Origin: Candidatus Omnitrophota bacterium | GTDB lineage: Bacteria; Omnitrophota; Koll11; VGKN01 | Length of the DNA: 8,143 nucleotides | Assembly (NCBI GenBank): GCA_016867055.1 | Contig: VGKN01000055.1 | Span: 1 to 8,143, forward strand | Direction: 5' to 3' | Part shown: piece by piece, positions 1 to 6,532 of the stretch | Position numbering within the stretch: position 1 is the stretch's first letter | Layout: the number at the start of each line of letters is the position of its first letter | The notes under the pieces: model-generated | What the model saw: only the letters and a program-made list of their open reading frames with translations | The model's database searches: none | Told to the model about the DNA's origin: nothing | Made by a program: the position numbers and the translations under genes

Positions 1-96
1 TACGATGATGTTTATTCCTTAGACCCCGCCAGAGTTTATCTGGAAATAAAATATATCTTAATTTTTAAATGCATAGAAAAAGACTATTTCTTATAG
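1..96 (+). CDS. C-terminal end of an unidentified upstream protein (partial)
   Basis: Frame 1 is open from the first base to a TAG at 94-96 and gives 31 residues beginning YDDVYSLDPARVYLEIKYIL. The other two forward frames close within the first 21 bases, so if a gene enters from the left it uses this frame. The Y-D-x(2,3)-Y spacing followed by a YLEIKYIL-like stretch loosely resembles the C-terminus of bacterial exopolysaccharide sugar transferases (compare Y-D-x-Y-Y...W-L-D-L-K-I-L), but this rests on few positions and is only a guess. The frame overlaps the start of polA by 28 nt, which would couple the two genes. There are no catalytic residues in view and the start lies outside the window. 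Confidence 0.4.
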   Translation, partial: YDDVYSLDPARVYLEIKYILIFKCIEKDYFL

Positions 97-2735
97 ATGG
101 CAATTCGTTCTGTTATCGTGCATTTTTTGCTATAAAGAGCCTCTCAAATTCAAAGGCGCAACCTACGAATGCTATCTATGGTTTTGTCACAATGCTTAAT
201 AAGATTATTGAAAAGGAAAAACCTGACTATTTAGCAGTTGCATTTGATTTAAAGGCGCCAACCTTCAGGCATAAACTATACGAGGAATACAAGATTCATA
301 GAAAACCGATGCCGGATGAACTCGTGGTTCAAATTGAGCCGATAAAAGAGATATTACATGCTTACAAGATAAAGAGCTTTGAAAAAGAAGGCTTTGAGGC
401 TGATGACATTCTGGCAACAATTGCTAAGGGATTATCTAAAAATCTATTAGAGATATTTATAGTAACGGGCGATAAGGATACCCTGCAATTGGTAAATGAT
501 AGGATAAGGGTTTATAATACCTACAAGGAAGGCCTTGTCTATGACATTGAAACTGTTAGAAAAAATTTTGGAGTTGAGCCCAGTAGGATTGTAGACCTCA
601 TGGCGCTTATGGGCGACTCATCGGATAACATACCGGGAATACCCGGTATAGGCCGTAAGACTGCGGTGAGCATCCTTAAAGAGTTTGGAAGTCTTGATAA
701 TTTGTTTTCTAATCTGGACAAGCTGAAAAATGAAAGAATTAGAGAGAGTATAAAGAAAAATAGGGATAGGGCGATGTTAAGTAGAACGCTTGCAACCTCT
801 AATATGGAGGTACCTATTGAGATTGAATTAGAAGAGATGCGACTTAGGGAACCTGACAAAGAGAGGTTGTTTAACTTATTTAAAGAACTTGAGTTTAAAA
901 GCCTTTTAAAAGATTTTGCACCTTCTTATTCAACAAAAGAAGATTTAGACTATAATCTCATAGATACAAGAGAAAATTTTGAAAATTTCTTGAAGAAATT
1001 AAAAGGAAAAAAAATCTTTTCCTTTGATTTTGAAACTACAAGTCAAGACCCAGTGCAGGCGGAGGTAGTGGGTTTATCCTTTTCTTTTAAGAATAAAGAG
1101 GCTTACTATATAGCAATCCTTAATAAAGGGAAATACCTTTTAGAGCCTGATTACATATTTCATTCTTTAAAGGATATATTTGAAGACCCTAATTACAGGA
1201 AGATAGGTCAGAACATAAAGTATGAAAAGATAATCTTAAAAAATCTAGGAATAGACCTTAAGGGTATTTACTTTGATACCATGGTCGCCTCATATCTGAT
1301 TAATCCCTCCAAACCTAATCATAACCTTGATGATATAGCAGTGGAATATTTAAATACCAAAATTACCTCTATTGAGGAATTGATAGGAAAAGAGAAGAAA
1401 CAACTGAGTATGATAGAGGTGGGGTTAGAGAAAATTTACAGGTATGGCTGTCAGGATGCGGATATAACGTTTAGACTTTATGGCATACTTAAGGAGCATC
1501 TTAAAAGGTATGATTTAGATGAGTTGTTTTATAAGGTAGAACTCCCCTTAATAGATGTATTGGCCCAGATGGAAATAAACGGCGTAAGATTGGATACCAA
1601 GCTTCTTCGTAGGTTGTCTTCTGAAATGGAAGAGACACTTAAAAGGTTAACCAATGATATATATGAAATAGCAGGATGCTCCTTTAATATAAATTCACCA
1701 AAGCAACTTGCAGAGGTTTTATTTGAAAGGTTAAAACTACCAACCGTTAAAAAGACAAAGACAGGTTATTCTACGGATGTAGAAGTTCTTGAGGAACTTG
1801 CCAAGGCCCATTCTATTGCAAAGGCCCTTTTGGAGTACAGAGAACTTTCAAAACTCAAGACCACATATGTGGATGCCCTGCCAGAACTTATTAACCCTAA
1901 AACTGGTAAGGTTCATACCTCATTTAACCAGACAGTTGCCCAGACAGGAAGGCTTTCAAGTTCAAATCCTAACCTACAGAATATTCCCATAAAAACAGAG
2001 ACAGGCAGAAGAATCAGAAAGGCATTTATACCGGAGGATAATTCAAATCTTCTAATATCTGCAGACTATTCGCAGATAGAATTGAGAATTCTGGCTCATC
2101 TAAGCGAAGACGAAACCCTTATGGATGCATTTAAAAAGGATTTAGACATTCATACACATACCGCAAGTCTGATTTTTAATCTAAAGGAAGAGGCGGTTAC
2201 CCCCAAAATGAGAGACATTGCTAAGACAGTAAACTTTGGTATAGTTTATGGTATGAGTCCCTATGGGCTTTCAAGGGATTTAGGGATTGAGCCTCAAAAG
2301 GCAAAGGAATTTATAGATTCATATTTCAATAGATATCCAAGGGTAAGGACTTATTTGGATGAGCAGATTAACCTTGCAAGACGACACGGCTTTGTAAAGA
2401 CTCTCTTTAATAGAAGACGCTATATCCCTGATATCTCAAGCACAAATATTCAAATCAGGCAGTTTGCGGAACGCACCGCCATAAATACGCCAATACAGGG
2501 CTCAGCCGCAGATTTGATTAAACTTGCGATGATAAAGGTATATGAGGCGCTAATGAATAAAGGTTTAGACTGTAAGCCAATACTCCAGGTTCATGATGAA
2601 CTTGTATTTGATTGTTCAAGGGAGGATGTCAAAAGATCTGGTCCTATAATAAAGGATATTATGGAAAATGTTATTAAACTAAAAATACCCATTAAGGTAT
2701 CACTAAAATCTGCTGATAATTGGTTAGAAGCATAG
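69..2735 (+). CDS. polA: DNA polymerase I (5' nuclease, 3'-5' exonuclease, polymerase)
   Basis: This 888-aa family A polymerase fills gaps, removes RNA primers and takes part in excision repair in the cytoplasm. The 5' nuclease spans about 1-290: IDGNS at 9-13, acidic clusters E110/D112/D113, D135/D137 and D183/D186, then a helix-hairpin-helix around IPGIPGIGRKTA (188-199). The proofreading domain spans about 300-480, with D320 and E322 (Exo I), E386 in GQNIKYE (Exo II, where E. coli has D424), and Y459/D463 (Exo III). The polymerase domain follows: motif A D666 in ISADYSQIELR; motif B R715, K719, F723, Y727; motif C H842-D843-E844. F723 is the usual Phe that disfavours dideoxynucleotides. 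Length is normal for a three-domain enzyme. The ATG at 69 places the LFLIDGNS strand where other PolA proteins begin. No clear Shine-Dalgarno precedes it, so translation may be coupled to the upstream frame. Identification is secure. Confidence 0.98.
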   Translation: MHRKRLFLIDGNSFCYRAFFAIKSLSNSKAQPTNAIYGFVTMLNKIIEKEKPDYLAVAFDLKAPTFRHKLYEEYKIHRKPMPDELVVQIEPIKEILHAYKIKSFEKEGFEADDILATIAKGLSKNLLEIFIVTGDKDTLQLVNDRIRVYNTYKEGLVYDIETVRKNFGVEPSRIVDLMALMGDSSDNIPGIPGIGRKTAVSILKEFGSLDNLFSNLDKLKNERIRESIKKNRDRAMLSRTLATSNMEVPIEIELEEMRLREPDKERLFNLFKELEFKSLLKDFAPSYSTKEDLDYNLIDTRENFENFLKKLKGKKIFSFDFETTSQDPVQAEVVGLSFSFKNKEAYYIAILNKGKYLLEPDYIFHSLKDIFEDPNYRKIGQNIKYEKIILKNLGIDLKGIYFDTMVASYLINPSKPNHNLDDIAVEYLNTKITSIEELIGKEKKQLSMIEVGLEKIYRYGCQDADITFRLYGILKEHLKRYDLDELFYKVELPLIDVLAQMEINGVRLDTKLLRRLSSEMEETLKRLTNDIYEIAGCSFNINSPKQLAEVLFERLKLPTVKKTKTGYSTDVEVLEELAKAHSIAKALLEYRELSKLKTTYVDALPELINPKTGKVHTSFNQTVAQTGRLSSSNPNLQNIPIKTETGRRIRKAFIPEDNSNLLISADYSQIELRILAHLSEDETLMDAFKKDLDIHTHTASLIFNLKEEAVTPKMRDIAKTVNFGIVYGMSPYGLSRDLGIEPQKAKEFIDSYFNRYPRVRTYLDEQINLARRHGFVKTLFNRRRYIPDISSTNIQIRQFAERTAINTPIQGSAADLIKLAMIKVYEALMNKGLDCKPILQVHDELVFDCSREDVKRSGPIIKDIMENVIKLKIPIKVSLKSADNWLEA

Positions 2736-2748
2736 AAGGAAGCTTTAG

Positions 2749-4143
2749 GTGAGAAAATCTATTAAGGTTTTATTCTGTTCAAGCGAGGTTTTACCTTTTG
2801 TAAAAACTGGTGGGCTTGCAGACGTATCGGGTTCACTCCCCATAGCCTTAGAGAAGCTGGGCGTAGATATAAGAATTGCAATGCCTAAGTATAAGGGGAT
2901 TGATAAGAAGACTGCTACGATAGGAAAAAATATAAATGTACATTTTATAGAAAATGATACATATTTTGTTAGGGATGCTTTGTATGGCGATAGAAATGGA
3001 GATTTTCCAGACAATCTTGACAGATTTGCCTACTATTCAAGAAAAACCCTTGAGCTTCTTAAAGAGCTAAATTTTAAACCTGATATTATACACTCAAATG
3101 ACTGGCAGTGCGCGCTAATTCCTATATATCTAAAAAATATTTTTATTAAAGACGAGTTCTATAAGGATATAAAAACCATCTTTTCTATTCATAATCTGGC
3201 ATATCAGGGGATTTTTTCTAAAGAGGGGTTTCCAAGGCTGGGTTTGGACCGGGGGTTATTTAATATTAACGGACTTGAGTACTATGACAAGATAAATCTT
3301 ATGAAGGGCGCAATTATCTTTTCAGATATTGTAACCACTGTAAGCCCTACCTACGCCAAAGAGATACAAACCGAGGAATATGGATGTGGTTTAAACGGAC
3401 TTTTAACCGAGCACTCAAAAAAAATATTTGGGATTTTAAATGGGTTAGACTATAACCTTTGGAATCCTGCAAAGGATAAGATTATCGCTAAGAGATATTC
3501 CTTTTCAATGCTTCGGGATAAGTATATCAATAAGATAAATCTTCAGAATGAAGCAGGCTTAGAGGTAAATGAAGATATTCCTCTTTTCGGGCTTATCTCA
3601 AGGCTGGTGGACCAGAAGGGTCTTGATATTCTAGCGGGCTGTCTTTCCGAGATGCTGAAAAGACCACTACAGTTTATTCTTCTTGGAACAGGGGAAGAGC
3701 GATACCATAGAATATTTGAGGAAGCAAAAAGGAACCATCCAAATAAGGTTTCTGTTACCTTGGGATATGACGCTGTGCTTGCCCAAAAGATATATGCTGG
3801 CTCTGACATATTTCTTATGCCATCAAGGTATGAACCCTGCGGTCTCGGTCAAATTATAAGTTTAAAATACGGGACAGTTCCGCTTGTTAGGAAAACTGGT
3901 GGACTTGCCGATACAATAGTTGATGTAACAGAAAATCCCAACACAGGAAATGGCTTCGTATTCACTGAATACTCATCCAGCGCACTTCTTAATACAATAG
4001 ATAGAGTGCTATCATTCTATAGTGATAGGATAGCCTGGAAGTCAGTTATACAGAGAGGAATGAATGCAGATTTTTCTTGGAAGGCATCAGCAAAGAAATA
4101 TCTTGAACTTTATATAAACTTAACCTCTATAAAATATAAGTAA
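2749..4143 (+). CDS. glgA: Glycogen (starch) synthase, GT5 family
   Basis: This 464-aa GT-B enzyme adds glucose from ADP-glucose (possibly UDP-glucose) to the non-reducing end of an alpha-1,4-glucan, making storage polysaccharide. The N-terminal Rossmann lobe carries the family K-T-G-G-L signature at 19-23 and HSNDWQ at 115-120. The C-terminal lobe has ISRLVDQKG (283-291, with R285 and K290 as phosphate contacts), the catalytic-region E362 in PSRYEPCGLGQ, and a second KTGGLAD at 382-388. Length matches bacterial GlgA. The start is GTG, chosen because RKSIKVLFCSSEV is the expected first strand and GAAGGA at 2735-2740 lies 8 nt upstream. It begins 13 nt after polA and ends 1 nt before coaE, so it probably belongs to the same transcript. 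No glgB, glgC or glgP is visible here. Nucleotide-donor preference cannot be read from the sequence. Confidence 0.96.
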   Translation: MRKSIKVLFCSSEVLPFVKTGGLADVSGSLPIALEKLGVDIRIAMPKYKGIDKKTATIGKNINVHFIENDTYFVRDALYGDRNGDFPDNLDRFAYYSRKTLELLKELNFKPDIIHSNDWQCALIPIYLKNIFIKDEFYKDIKTIFSIHNLAYQGIFSKEGFPRLGLDRGLFNINGLEYYDKINLMKGAIIFSDIVTTVSPTYAKEIQTEEYGCGLNGLLTEHSKKIFGILNGLDYNLWNPAKDKIIAKRYSFSMLRDKYINKINLQNEAGLEVNEDIPLFGLISRLVDQKGLDILAGCLSEMLKRPLQFILLGTGEERYHRIFEEAKRNHPNKVSVTLGYDAVLAQKIYAGSDIFLMPSRYEPCGLGQIISLKYGTVPLVRKTGGLADTIVDVTENPNTGNGFVFTEYSSSALLNTIDRVLSFYSDRIAWKSVIQRGMNADFSWKASAKKYLELYINLTSIKYK

Positions 4144-4144
4144 A

Positions 4145-4750
4145 ATGAAGATAATAGGCGTAACAGGAGCTATTGCCACAGGGAAGAGTACTGTAAGTGA
4201 ATTTTTTAGAAAATTAGGCGCATATGTAATTGACCTTGATAAGATTGTTCACCTCCTTTTGGAAAAAGATTTGAGTATTTACAAAGAGGTGATTTCTAAC
4301 TTTGGAAAAGGCATATTAGATAGGAAGGGAAGGATAGATAGAAGGAGATTGTCCAAAAAGGTATTTGTAAATAATAAGGAACTTGAAAATTTATGCAGAG
4401 TTATTCATCCAGCTGTCATAAGGTCCTTAAAAAACAGGCTTGATGAGATAGGGCGGAAAACCCCGGAGTCTATTGTTATAGTGGATGCCCCGCTTCTAAT
4501 TGAGGCAGACCTCTTAGATCTGGTGGATACGGTTATAGTAGTAAAGGCAAGTCGTCAAAACCAATTTAAAAGGGGTATTAAGAAATTAAGACTTTCAAGG
4601 AAAGACATTGAAAAAAGAATGAACTCCCAGATACCCCTTACAGAAAAAGAAAGATTTGCAGATTTTATCATTGATAATGATTCTACAAGATCAAATACAG
4701 AGGTGCAGGTCAAGAGGATATTTGACATTGTAAATAGAAGAGGTCTCTGA
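4145..4750 (+). CDS. coaE: Dephospho-CoA kinase
   Basis: This 201-aa P-loop kinase carries out the last step of coenzyme A synthesis: ATP-dependent phosphorylation of the 3' hydroxyl of the dephospho-CoA ribose, in the cytoplasm. The P-loop is GAIATGKST (8-16). It is followed by the D30-L-D32 pair expected of the CoaE substrate site, IHP at 87-89, and VDAPLLIEADLLD (113-125), the conserved D-x-P-L-L-x-E block. The LID and base region RLSRKDIEKRMNSQ (149-162) and ADFIIDND (172-179) also match the family. Length is typical. It starts 1 nt after the glgA stop with no obvious Shine-Dalgarno, so it is probably translated by coupling to glgA. It is the last gene before the 229-bp gap ahead of rho, and its stop codon lies only 10 nt from a repeat element. 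Confidence 0.95.
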   Translation: MKIIGVTGAIATGKSTVSEFFRKLGAYVIDLDKIVHLLLEKDLSIYKEVISNFGKGILDRKGRIDRRRLSKKVFVNNKELENLCRVIHPAVIRSLKNRLDEIGRKTPESIVIVDAPLLIEADLLDLVDTVIVVKASRQNQFKRGIKKLRLSRKDIEKRMNSQIPLTEKERFADFIIDNDSTRSNTEVQVKRIFDIVNRRGL

Positions 4751-4767
4751 AAAAGTTTTACCCCGTT

Positions 4768-4803
4768 AGAGAAAGCCACCGATTTTAATCGGTGGTTATC
4801 TCT
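4768..4803 (+). repeat. Left hairpin of the element
   Basis: CCACCGATTTTAATCGGTGG (4776-4795) is a perfect 20-nt palindrome that folds as an 8-bp stem with a TTTA loop. The stem can extend through a G-T wobble and an A-T pair and, after one A/A mismatch, through AGAGA (4768-4772) against TCTCT (4799-4803). It is not followed by a T-run, so it is a poor intrinsic terminator on the + strand. Confidence 0.8.
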
Positions 4804-4866
4804 GCTTAGCTTAAAGCTGACGGTGGTTTTCTACCTGTCGGTAGACAACAATGCCACCGCAAGCAG
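4802..4866 (+). repeat. Nested central stem-loop of the element
   Basis: Three short complementary pairs are nested in order: CTGCTT (4802-4807) with AAGCAG (4861-4866), CGGTGG (4821-4826) with CCACCG (4854-4859), and TCTACC (4830-4835) with GGTAGA (4840-4845) around a TGTC loop. An alternative is GCTG (4816-4819) with CAGC (4864-4867). The nesting suggests one long interrupted hairpin in single-stranded DNA or RNA. Whether it folds this way has not been computed. Confidence 0.55.
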
Positions 4867-4870
4867 CAGA

Positions 4871-4897
4871 CCGTTAGAGAACGAAGTTCTCTAACGG
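4871..4897 (+). other. Strong right-end hairpin, possible weak terminator of the upstream operon
   Basis: CCGTTAGAGAAC (4871-4882) pairs perfectly with GTTCTCTAACGG (4886-4897), giving 12 bp around a GAA loop. It is followed by GGTTTACTTTACT, which is T-rich but has no uninterrupted T-run, so intrinsic termination after coaE is possible but would be weak. The right arm is also complementary to the left terminal repeat at 4761-4773. The local hairpin and the end-to-end stem therefore exclude each other. Confidence 0.6.
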
Positions 4898-4967
4898 GGT
4901 TTACTTTACTGGATTTGTGTTAGAAAATAATTTTTTTAAGACCAATAGAAAACCCTGATTTTTAACT

Positions 4968-4976
4968 AGGAGGAGG
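4968..4976 (+). promoter_or_regulatory. Ribosome-binding site of rho
   Basis: AGGAGGAGG contains two overlapping perfect Shine-Dalgarno cores, with 6 and 3 nt to the ATG at 4980. It is the strongest such site in the window and fixes the rho start. The preceding stretch (4901-4967) is AT-rich with a run of seven Ts at 4931-4937. A promoter is expected there or in the element, but I could not find a convincing -35/-10 pair. Confidence 0.85.
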
Positions 4977-4979
4977 ATA

Positions 4980-6260
4980 ATGGATACAGCTAATTTGAAC
5001 ATTGATGACCTTAAAAAGATGAAGATTTCAGAGTTAAATAAGGTAGCCAAGAGTTTAAGCATAAATAATGTAAGTGGAATGAAAAAACAAGACCTTATTT
5101 TTAGAATACTACAGGGTCAGGCAGAGAAGAACGGGCTCATTTTTGGCGAGGGTGTCCTTGAGATACTCCAGGATGGATTTGGGTTTTTAAGAAGTCCGAA
5201 TTACAACTATCTACCATGCCCGGATGACATATATGTCTCTCCAAGTCAGATAAGAAAGTTTGACCTAAGGACAGGCGATATTGTAAGTGGGCAGATAAGA
5301 CCACCCAAGGAGGGTGAAAGATATTTTGCACTCCTTAAGGTTGAGGCAGTAAACTACGAGAATCCTGAACTTGTCAAAGAGAAGGTTTTATTTGATAACC
5401 TAACACCTCTTTATCCCCATGATAGATTTATTCTTGAGACAGAGCCGAAGGAAATTTCTACTCGGATAATGGATTTATTAACACCCATAGGAAAGGGTCA
5501 GCGTGGTCTTATAGTCGCTCCTCCCTATAGTGGAAAGACAATCCTCCTCCAGAAGATAGCAAACAGCATAACAAAGAATCATCCAGACGTTACCCTTATA
5601 ATCCTTTTGATAGATGAGAGGCCTGAAGAGGTAACTGATATGCAGCGCTCTGTTAAAGCAGAGGTTATAAGCTCAACCTTTGATGAGCCCGCAGAGCGGC
5701 ATGTCCAGGTTGCCGAGATTGTATTAGAAAAGGCAAGGAGACTAGTAGAGCATAAGAGGGATGTGGTAATATTATTGGATAGTATAACCAGGCTTGCGCG
5801 TGCTCACAACGCAGTTGTACCGCACAGCGGAAAGATTCTATCTGGAGGCGTTGATTCAAATGCCCTTCAGAAACCCAAAAGGTTTTTTGGGGCTGCAAGG
5901 GATGTGGAAGAAGGGGGTAGTCTCACCATAATCGCAACCGCCCTTATAGACACAGGAAGCAGAATGGATGATGTTATATTTGAAGAGTTTAAAGGGACTG
6001 GGAATATGGAATTAACCCTTGACAGAAATTTATTCCAGAGAAGAATCTACCCTGCAATTGATATAAAGCGCTCAAATACAAGAAAGGAGGAATTATTATT
6101 AGACCCAGAGGAACTTAAGCGCATCTGGATTTTAAGAAAGGCATTAAATGAACTTAACTCAATAGAATCAATGGAATTATTGATAGCAAAACTTTCAAAG
6201 GTGAAGACAAACGCAGAATTTCTAATGAGCCTTAATCAGTTGAAGATAGAAGAGGATTAA
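4980..6260 (+). CDS. rho: Transcription termination factor Rho
   Basis: This 426-aa hexameric RNA-dependent ATPase translocates along nascent RNA and releases RNA polymerase. The N-terminal helical Rho-N domain (about 5-47) is followed by the cold-shock-type RNA-binding domain (about 58-125) containing DGFGFLRSP and [13 protein letters not shown]. The ATPase core has Walker A at 180-187, the catalytic-glutamate block [15 protein letters not shown] (210-224, E213), and Walker [15 protein letters not shown] (262-275). The Q-loop region is around GGVDSNAL (289-296), the R-loop region is [18 protein letters not shown] (325-342), and the arginine finger is probably R368 in NTRKEELL. Length is close to E. 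coli Rho, with no N-terminal insertion. The odd point is the P-loop PPYSGKT, where E. coli and most others have PPKAGKT. It has its own strong ribosome-binding site and follows a structured 229-bp gap. Rho genes are commonly autoregulated, but no leader peptide is visible here. Confidence 0.98.
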   Translation: MDTANLNIDDLKKMKISELNKVAKSLSINNVSGMKKQDLIFRILQGQAEKNGLIFGEGVLEILQDGFGFLRSPNYNYLPCPDDIYVSPSQIRKFDLRTGDIVSGQIRPPKEGERYFALLKVEAVNYENPELVKEKVLFDNLTPLYPHDRFILETEPKEISTRIMDLLTPIGKGQRGLIVAPPYSGKTILLQKIANSITKNHPDVTLIILLIDERPEEVTDMQRSVKAEVISSTFDEPAERHVQVAEIVLEKARRLVEHKRDVVILLDSITRLARAHNAVVPHSGKILSGGVDSNALQKPKRFFGAARDVEEGGSLTIIATALIDTGSRMDDVIFEEFKGTGNMELTLDRNLFQRRIYPAIDIKRSNTRKEELLLDPEELKRIWILRKALNELNSIESMELLIAKLSKVKTNAEFLMSLNQLKIEED

Positions 6261-6263
6261 AAA

Positions 6264-6300
6264 GGGTTAGGATTTCTATTCTTAACTTCAATCTTAACCT
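6264..6300 (+). promoter_or_regulatory. Imperfect hairpin in the rpmE leader
   Basis: GGTTAGGATT (6265-6274) pairs with AATCTTAACC (6290-6299), giving 10 bp with one G-U wobble and a 15-nt loop. A second CTTAAC at 6281-6286 could compete for the same left arm, giving a shorter alternative. It lies between the rho stop and the rpmE ribosome-binding site, with no T-run after it, so it is not a normal terminator. It could be part of an L31 feedback site (E. coli L31 is known to regulate its own mRNA) or simply an mRNA-stability hairpin. Confidence 0.4.
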
Positions 6301-6314
6301 AAGGGCTTATGATT

Positions 6315-6322
6315 GGAGGTGA
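6315..6322 (+). promoter_or_regulatory. Ribosome-binding site of rpmE
   Basis: GGAGGTGA is a full-length match to the anti-Shine-Dalgarno, with the GGAGG core 7 nt from the ATG at 6327. This near-ideal site fits a highly expressed ribosomal protein and fixes the rpmE start. Confidence 0.85.
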
Positions 6323-6326
6323 ATAA

Positions 6327-6527
6327 ATGAAAGACAAGATACACCCAGAATATAAAATGACAACCATAACCTGTGTATGCGGAGAGGTAATACATACGCG
6401 CTCTACCAAGCAGAATATAAAGGTGGAGATATGCTCAAAGTGCCATCCCTTTTTTACCGGAAGGCAGAAACTTGTTGATTCAGCAGGTAGGATTGAAAAA
6501 TTTAAGAAAAAATTTAAAACCGAATAA
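6327..6527 (+). CDS. rpmE: 50S ribosomal protein L31 (zinc-binding type)
   Basis: This 66-aa protein belongs to the large ribosomal subunit and bridges it to the head of the small subunit. It begins KDKIHPEYK, as expected for bL31, and has the zinc ligands C16 and C18 (C-V-C) and C36 and C39 (C-S-K-C). It is therefore the zinc-containing C+ form rather than the zinc-free paralogue made under zinc starvation. [16 protein letters not shown] (40-55) is the conserved core, and the tail is lysine-rich. Length matches the family. It lies between rho and prfA, an order seen in several bacterial phyla, and prfA begins 5 nt after its stop codon. Confidence 0.97.
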   Translation: MKDKIHPEYKMTTITCVCGEVIHTRSTKQNIKVEICSKCHPFFTGRQKLVDSAGRIEKFKKKFKTE

Positions 6528-6532
6528 CCGAT

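Larger units (their letters stand above)
4761..4899 (+). mobile_element. MITE-like 139-bp structured element with terminal inverted repeats
   Basis: The ends are perfect 13-bp inverted repeats: CCCCGTTAGAGAA at 4761-4773 and its complement at 4887-4899. TTTA occurs directly outside both ends (4757-4760 and 4900-4903), as expected of a 4-bp target duplication. No ORF fits inside. The interior is built from repeated words: CCGTTAGAGAA at 4763 and 4871, CCACCG at 4776 and 4854, its complement CGGTGG at 4790 and 4821, and CGGTGGTT(A/T)TCT at 4790 and 4821. These nest into hairpins, and a stem-loop near the left end recalls the subterminal hairpins of IS200/IS605-type elements. The left junction also reads TTTAC, similar to target sites known for that family. 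The repeats are directly visible. Calling the element mobile is inference, since only one copy is in view. It could instead be a native RNA leader. Confidence 0.55.

Noticed and set aside
539..859. A 106-codon open frame on the minus strand inside polA
   Set aside because: It is antisense to the conserved 5' nuclease domain, its residues are low-complexity Ser/Leu/Ile, and no family is recognisable.
1789..1992. A 67-codon + strand frame inside polA in another reading frame
   Set aside because: It overlaps the polymerase palm/thumb coding region, and the translation is unlike any known small protein.
2745..3014. An 89-codon minus-strand frame over the start of glgA
   Set aside because: It mirrors a well-supported glgA coding region and shows no motif or ribosome-binding site.
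4776..4795. Perfect palindrome considered as the coaE intrinsic terminator
   Set aside because: It is followed by TTATCTCTGC rather than a T-run, and it is part of the larger repeat element.
4900..4935. A sigma-70-type promoter such as TTTACT (4905-4910) with TAATTT about 17 nt downstream
   Set aside because: The -10 matches only three of six consensus bases, and the region is so AT-rich that such matches are expected by chance.
4751..4979. tRNA, other structured RNA gene or CRISPR repeats in the gap ahead of rho
   Set aside because: There is no cloverleaf with a TTCRA T-loop, no CCA end and no regularly spaced direct repeats. The repeated words are explained by the inverted-repeat element.
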